Shown: positions 14,237-16,688 of the stretch, in pieces | How the letters are laid out: the number at the start of each line of letters is the position of its first letter | Position numbering within the stretch: the first letter of the stretch is position 1 | Origin: Lachnospiraceae bacterium UBA7060 | GTDB taxonomy: Bacteria > Bacillota > Clostridia > Lachnospirales > Lachnospiraceae | Reading direction: 5' to 3' | DNA: 16,688 nt | Assembly: GCA_002493835.1 (NCBI GenBank) | Contig: DLAA01000027.1 | Location: 1-16,688, forward strand | Translations under genes and position numbers: made by a program | The notes under the pieces: generated by a model | The model's input: the letters and a program-made list of their open reading frames with translations, nothing else | Databases searched by the model: none | Told to the model about the DNA's origin: nothing

Positions 14237-15142
14237 CTAAGCCCAGCTCCCATACACCACCCGGTCCAGTCCTGCGAAATCTTTCACAACCTCAATCCTG
14301 CAAAATCCGGCTTTCTCCATAATCTCTCTCACCTGATCTGCCTGATTACAGCCAATCTCAAAAAACAACATACCGCCGTTATATAAAAAACTTCCCGCCT
14401 CTTTCGAAATCCTTCGGTAAAAGGAAAGTCCGTCCGCGCCGCCGTCAAGAGCCATAAGCGGTTCATATTCCCGTACCTCCGGCATCAAAGTTGAAATCGT
14501 ATCCGTTTCTATATAAGGAGGATTTGAGACAATAATGTCAAACTTTTCCCGCGAACGTGCCTCTCTCCCGGATCGTTCTGCCTCATCACTATGATGCCTC
14601 AGTGGACCGAAAAGATCCCCCTCCAAAAAACATGCTGACAACTCCGGTCTATCTCTTCGCAGTTTCTCATAATTTTCTCTTGCCACGGCAAGGGCGCTTG
14701 ATGATAGATCCGTACCAACTCCTTCGCAGTCGTTGGAATAACGCAGAAGACTCAGCAGAATACATCCCGAGCCCGTACATAGATCCAAAATCCGCATGCC
14801 GTCATGGAGATTTTTCATAACTTCCTCCACCAGCACCTCCGTATCCTGTCTGGGCACCAGCACATTTCGATTGACATGAAAGGATAATCCCATGAATTCC
14901 TGTTCCCCTGTCAAATGCTGCAACGGCACGTGTCCCGCACGCTTCTCAACCAGCGTGCTGTACTGTTCATACGCCGTATCTGAAATCTTCCTGTCCCCAT
15001 GTACAAGCAGCGTATTTTGATCCGTCCCGCAGACAAACTCCAGAAGGAAACGCGCATCCAGCTCCGCTTCCCTGATCCCCGCATCCTTAAGCCGCGCCGC
15101 GCCTTCTTTATATACTTCCCTGTATATCTGCTCCCGCTTCAT
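14237..15142 (-). CDS. prmC: Release factor glutamine N5-methyltransferase
   Basis: A 301-residue SAM-dependent enzyme that methylates the GGQ glutamine of release factors. The N-terminal helical release-factor-binding domain spans 1-85. SAM-binding DLCTGSGCI is at 120-128, and the catalytic NPPY at 207-210 (FDIIVSNPPYIE). A charged stretch (about 180-199: LRHHSDEAERSGREARSREK) precedes NPPY and looks like an insertion. It starts 3 nt after the DUF1385 stop with only GGAG as ribosome binding site, so it is likely coupled to that gene. prfA, its substrate gene, follows. Confidence 0.96.
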   Translation of the reverse strand: MKREQIYREVYKEGAARLKDAGIREAELDARFLLEFVCGTDQNTLLVHGDRKISDTAYEQYSTLVEKRAGHVPLQHLTGEQEFMGLSFHVNRNVLVPRQDTEVLVEEVMKNLHDGMRILDLCTGSGCILLSLLRYSNDCEGVGTDLSSSALAVARENYEKLRRDRPELSACFLEGDLFGPLRHHSDEAERSGREARSREKFDIIVSNPPYIETDTISTLMPEVREYEPLMALDGGADGLSFYRRISKEAGSFLYNGGMLFFEIGCNQADQVREIMEKAGFCRIEVVKDFAGLDRVVYGSWA

Positions 15143-15145
15143 CTT

Positions 15146-16117
15146 TTATGGCTCCGTCCAGCTATCATCCACCTCATATCCAAAGGTGTCAAACAGATAT
15201 TTTTTCCAATCAAACACTGCTTCCACTGCAGCAATCGCTACCTCCACCATACTCTCGTCGGGCTCTTTCGTCGTTAATCTCTGCAGCCACATACCCGGTG
15301 CAGAGATGATTCGTACAAGAATGTTATTGCTCTTACCCGCCAAGCGGATGATCTCATAGGAAATTCCCGCAATTACAGGAATCAGCGCCACCCTGGCCAA
15401 AATGCGATAAACAGGATTTTCTACCCGGATAAAGAAAAACAGAATCACGCTGACAAACATCACAAACAAAAGAAAACTCGTCCCGCATCGCCTGTGCTGC
15501 TTGGAACAGCGCATAACCTCCTTTACCGTGAGAGGTGCTCCTTTTTCGATACAGTTGATGCACTTATGCTCCGCGCCATGATACATATAGACCCGCCGAA
15601 TATCTTTCATTAGAGAAATAGCCAGCACGTACCCCACAAAAATGATTATCCGAAGCACCCCCTCCAAAACCGCCATAAAAGAAGCACTTCTGATATATCC
15701 CTCAAACAGAGAAGTGATAAAATAGGGCAGTATCATGAAAATACCAATAGCAAGAACCAGGGAGAAAAGCATGACGATCCCGCTAAACACCTTCTCCGCC
15801 TTATCTTTAAAAATCTTATGGAAAGCTTTATCTGCGGCCGTCTCCTTCGCTTCCTCGTCTTCATAAAAGGAAGCGGAAAAGTTCAGGCATCTCATGCCTA
15901 AAACCAGGGAATCAATAAACTGAAATACCCCTCTGACAAAAGGCACATCGAGAAGTTTACTGCCGTGCATAACACTGTTGTAGTGCTCCACCTCCACCTC
16001 GATCTCGCCATCCGGCTTTCTCACTGCCACCGCATACTGTTCCTTATTTTTCATCATTATACCTTCCAGAACCGCCTGGCCGCCAATTCCAGAGTATCTT
16101 AATTTTCTTTTTGCCAT
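15146..16117 (-). CDS. YqhQ-type DUF1385 membrane protein
   Basis: A 323-residue protein with the DUF1385 signature: GIGGQAVLEGIMMK near the N-terminus, VPFVRGVFQFIDSL, MYHGAEHKCINCIEKG and CSKQHRRCGTSFLLFV. Hydrophobic segments lie at about 112-137, 149-168, 213-231 and 236-256. The conserved His/Cys pattern (YHGAEHKC, CxxxHxRCGT) suggests metal or redox chemistry at the membrane, but the family function is not established. AAAAGGA lies 9-10 nt before the ATG. Its place between rpmE and prmC is typical of Clostridia. Transcription must pass or bypass the hairpin at 16150-16176. Confidence 0.92.
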   Translation of the reverse strand: MAKRKLRYSGIGGQAVLEGIMMKNKEQYAVAVRKPDGEIEVEVEHYNSVMHGSKLLDVPFVRGVFQFIDSLVLGMRCLNFSASFYEDEEAKETAADKAFHKIFKDKAEKVFSGIVMLFSLVLAIGIFMILPYFITSLFEGYIRSASFMAVLEGVLRIIIFVGYVLAISLMKDIRRVYMYHGAEHKCINCIEKGAPLTVKEVMRCSKQHRRCGTSFLLFVMFVSVILFFFIRVENPVYRILARVALIPVIAGISYEIIRLAGKSNNILVRIISAPGMWLQRLTTKEPDESMVEVAIAAVEAVFDWKKYLFDTFGYEVDDSWTEP

Positions 16118-16149
16118 CGCTGTTTTCCTTTTTCAGTTGCATAATCGAG

Positions 16150-16176
16150 AAAAGGTTGAGATAGCCTCAACCTTTT
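16150..16176 (-). terminator. Intrinsic terminator after rpmE
   Basis: AAAAGGTTGAG (16150-16160), loop of 5, CTCAACCTTTT (16166-16176): an 11-bp perfect stem with T-rich flanks on both strands. It lies between rpmE and the DUF1385 gene, so it probably limits read-through and sets rpmE apart from the downstream genes. Confidence 0.8.
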
Positions 16177-16189
16177 TCGTTCCCTGCAT

Positions 16190-16402
16190 TTATTTGTTTT
16201 CCACACCAACACCATATTTCCGATTGAATTTATCAATACGGCCGCGAGCCTGTGCCGTCTTCTGCTGTCCTGTATAGAACGAATGGCACTTGGAACAAAC
16301 CTCCACATGGATCTCCGGTTTCGTGGAACCTGTCACAAAGGTGTTACCACAGTTACATGTTACAGTCGCTTGATAATACTTAGGATGGATTCCCTCTCTC
16401 AT
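16190..16402 (-). CDS. rpmE: 50S ribosomal protein bL31, zinc-binding type
   Basis: A 70-residue ribosomal protein. MREGIHPKYY is the usual start, and Cys16, Cys18 (CNCG), Cys36 and Cys39 (CSKC) form the zinc site of the C+ type. The tail TGQQKTAQARGRIDKFNRKYG is typical. AAGGAG lies 11 nt before the ATG. It is the first gene of the group, with a strong promoter and a structured leader. Confidence 0.97.
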   Translation of the reverse strand: MREGIHPKYYQATVTCNCGNTFVTGSTKPEIHVEVCSKCHSFYTGQQKTAQARGRIDKFNRKYGVGVENK

Positions 16403-16574
16403 CGCTATATCTACTCCTTTCTCAGCCTGCGAATTTACGCCCTCCGCGTAAATCTGCCGTTAAAAGAATATGCTTCTTTCAACTCTCTTCCTGTTAAAAA
16501 CATACACTCTGTCATATCTGTCATTTTACGACAGCCTTGTGACAGATCAGCCTTCCGCATAACAATCACACAGC
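16403..16574 (-). promoter_or_regulatory. Structured 5' leader of rpmE
   Basis: Three consecutive hairpins on the minus strand. The first, ATCTGTCA/TGACAGAT (16516-16523 with 16540-16547), has alternative CTGTC/GACAG pairings. The second is GTTGAAAGAA/TTCTTTTAAC (16459-16483), 10 bp with a 5-nt loop. The third is ATTTACGC-GGAGG-GCGTAAAT (16433-16453), with GGAGG exposed in the loop. Ribosomal-protein leaders that bind their own product are known, including for L31, so autoregulation is a reasonable inference. Confidence 0.6.
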
Positions 16575-16580
16575 TTTTAT

Positions 16581-16609
16581 ATTCTAGCATAGGATTTTCG
16601 GGTATGCAA
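16581..16609 (-). promoter_or_regulatory. Sigma-A promoter of rpmE
   Basis: On the minus strand TTGCAT (16604-16609), a 17-base spacer and TAGAAT (16581-16586), with TG one base before the -10. It would place the transcript start near 16574, about 170 nt before rpmE. Confidence 0.75.
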
Positions 16610-16688
16610 GCCCTTTTTCCTATAATTTAGTCGAATTTAAATGAATTTCATCTTTTTTACCATATTCACAAATTCCTGATTATTTCTG

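Overview
The window looks like chromosome from a Firmicute of the class Clostridia, most likely a Lachnospiraceae-type organism. This is inferred, not measured. The grounds are the gene order rpmE - YqhQ/DUF1385 - prmC - prfA, strong AGGAGG-type ribosome binding sites, moderate base composition on the right, a Csp-like cytoplasmic subtilase, small XRE regulators paired with membrane proteins, and a C-terminally tailed S1-domain protein. Nearly all genes lie on the minus strand; only the AraC regulator and an XRE/membrane-protein pair are on the plus strand.

Left end (1-3460): a visibly AT-rich block unlike the rest of the window. It holds a tight minus-strand operon of three genes. The first is a degenerate tyrosine-recombinase-fold protein with a restriction-enzyme-like N-terminal region (1853-3265). 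The second is a Schlafen AlbA_2 / GHKL-ATPase-like / winged-helix protein (319-1821) whose linker is made of 21-bp tandem repeats. The third is the N-terminal part of a Cap4/DUF4297-like PD-(D/E)xK nuclease (27-314) that stops or breaks at the window edge. This looks like an acquired defence or mobile-element cassette and is the best candidate here for an undescribed system.

Middle (3464-8145): an S8 subtilase diverges from an AraC/cupin regulator that has a clear promoter. Next come a hairpin terminator, a palindrome-overlapped promoter driving a two-gene XRE regulator/4-TM membrane protein operon, and a convergent unrecognised gene. A 9-mer from the XRE operator recurs inside that unrecognised gene and at its start.

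Right (8219-16688): ordinary housekeeping genes mixed with regulators. They are endonuclease III (nth) translationally coupled to an isochorismatase/nicotinamidase-type hydrolase, a three-S1-domain protein preceded by an XRE-membrane regulator, and a hemerythrin/CheX-like/receiver fusion with its own promoter and a GGA-loop hairpin next to the Shine-Dalgarno. Then follow prfA (RF1, whose 3' end is partly duplicated), prmC (methylates release factors), a YqhQ/DUF1385 membrane protein and rpmE (bL31). rpmE is led by a roughly 170-nt leader with three consecutive hairpins and a good sigma-A promoter. prmC and prfA act together: PrmC methylates the GGQ glutamine of RF1. No tRNA, rRNA, CRISPR array or insertion sequence was seen. 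No gene-free stretch exceeds 300 bases.
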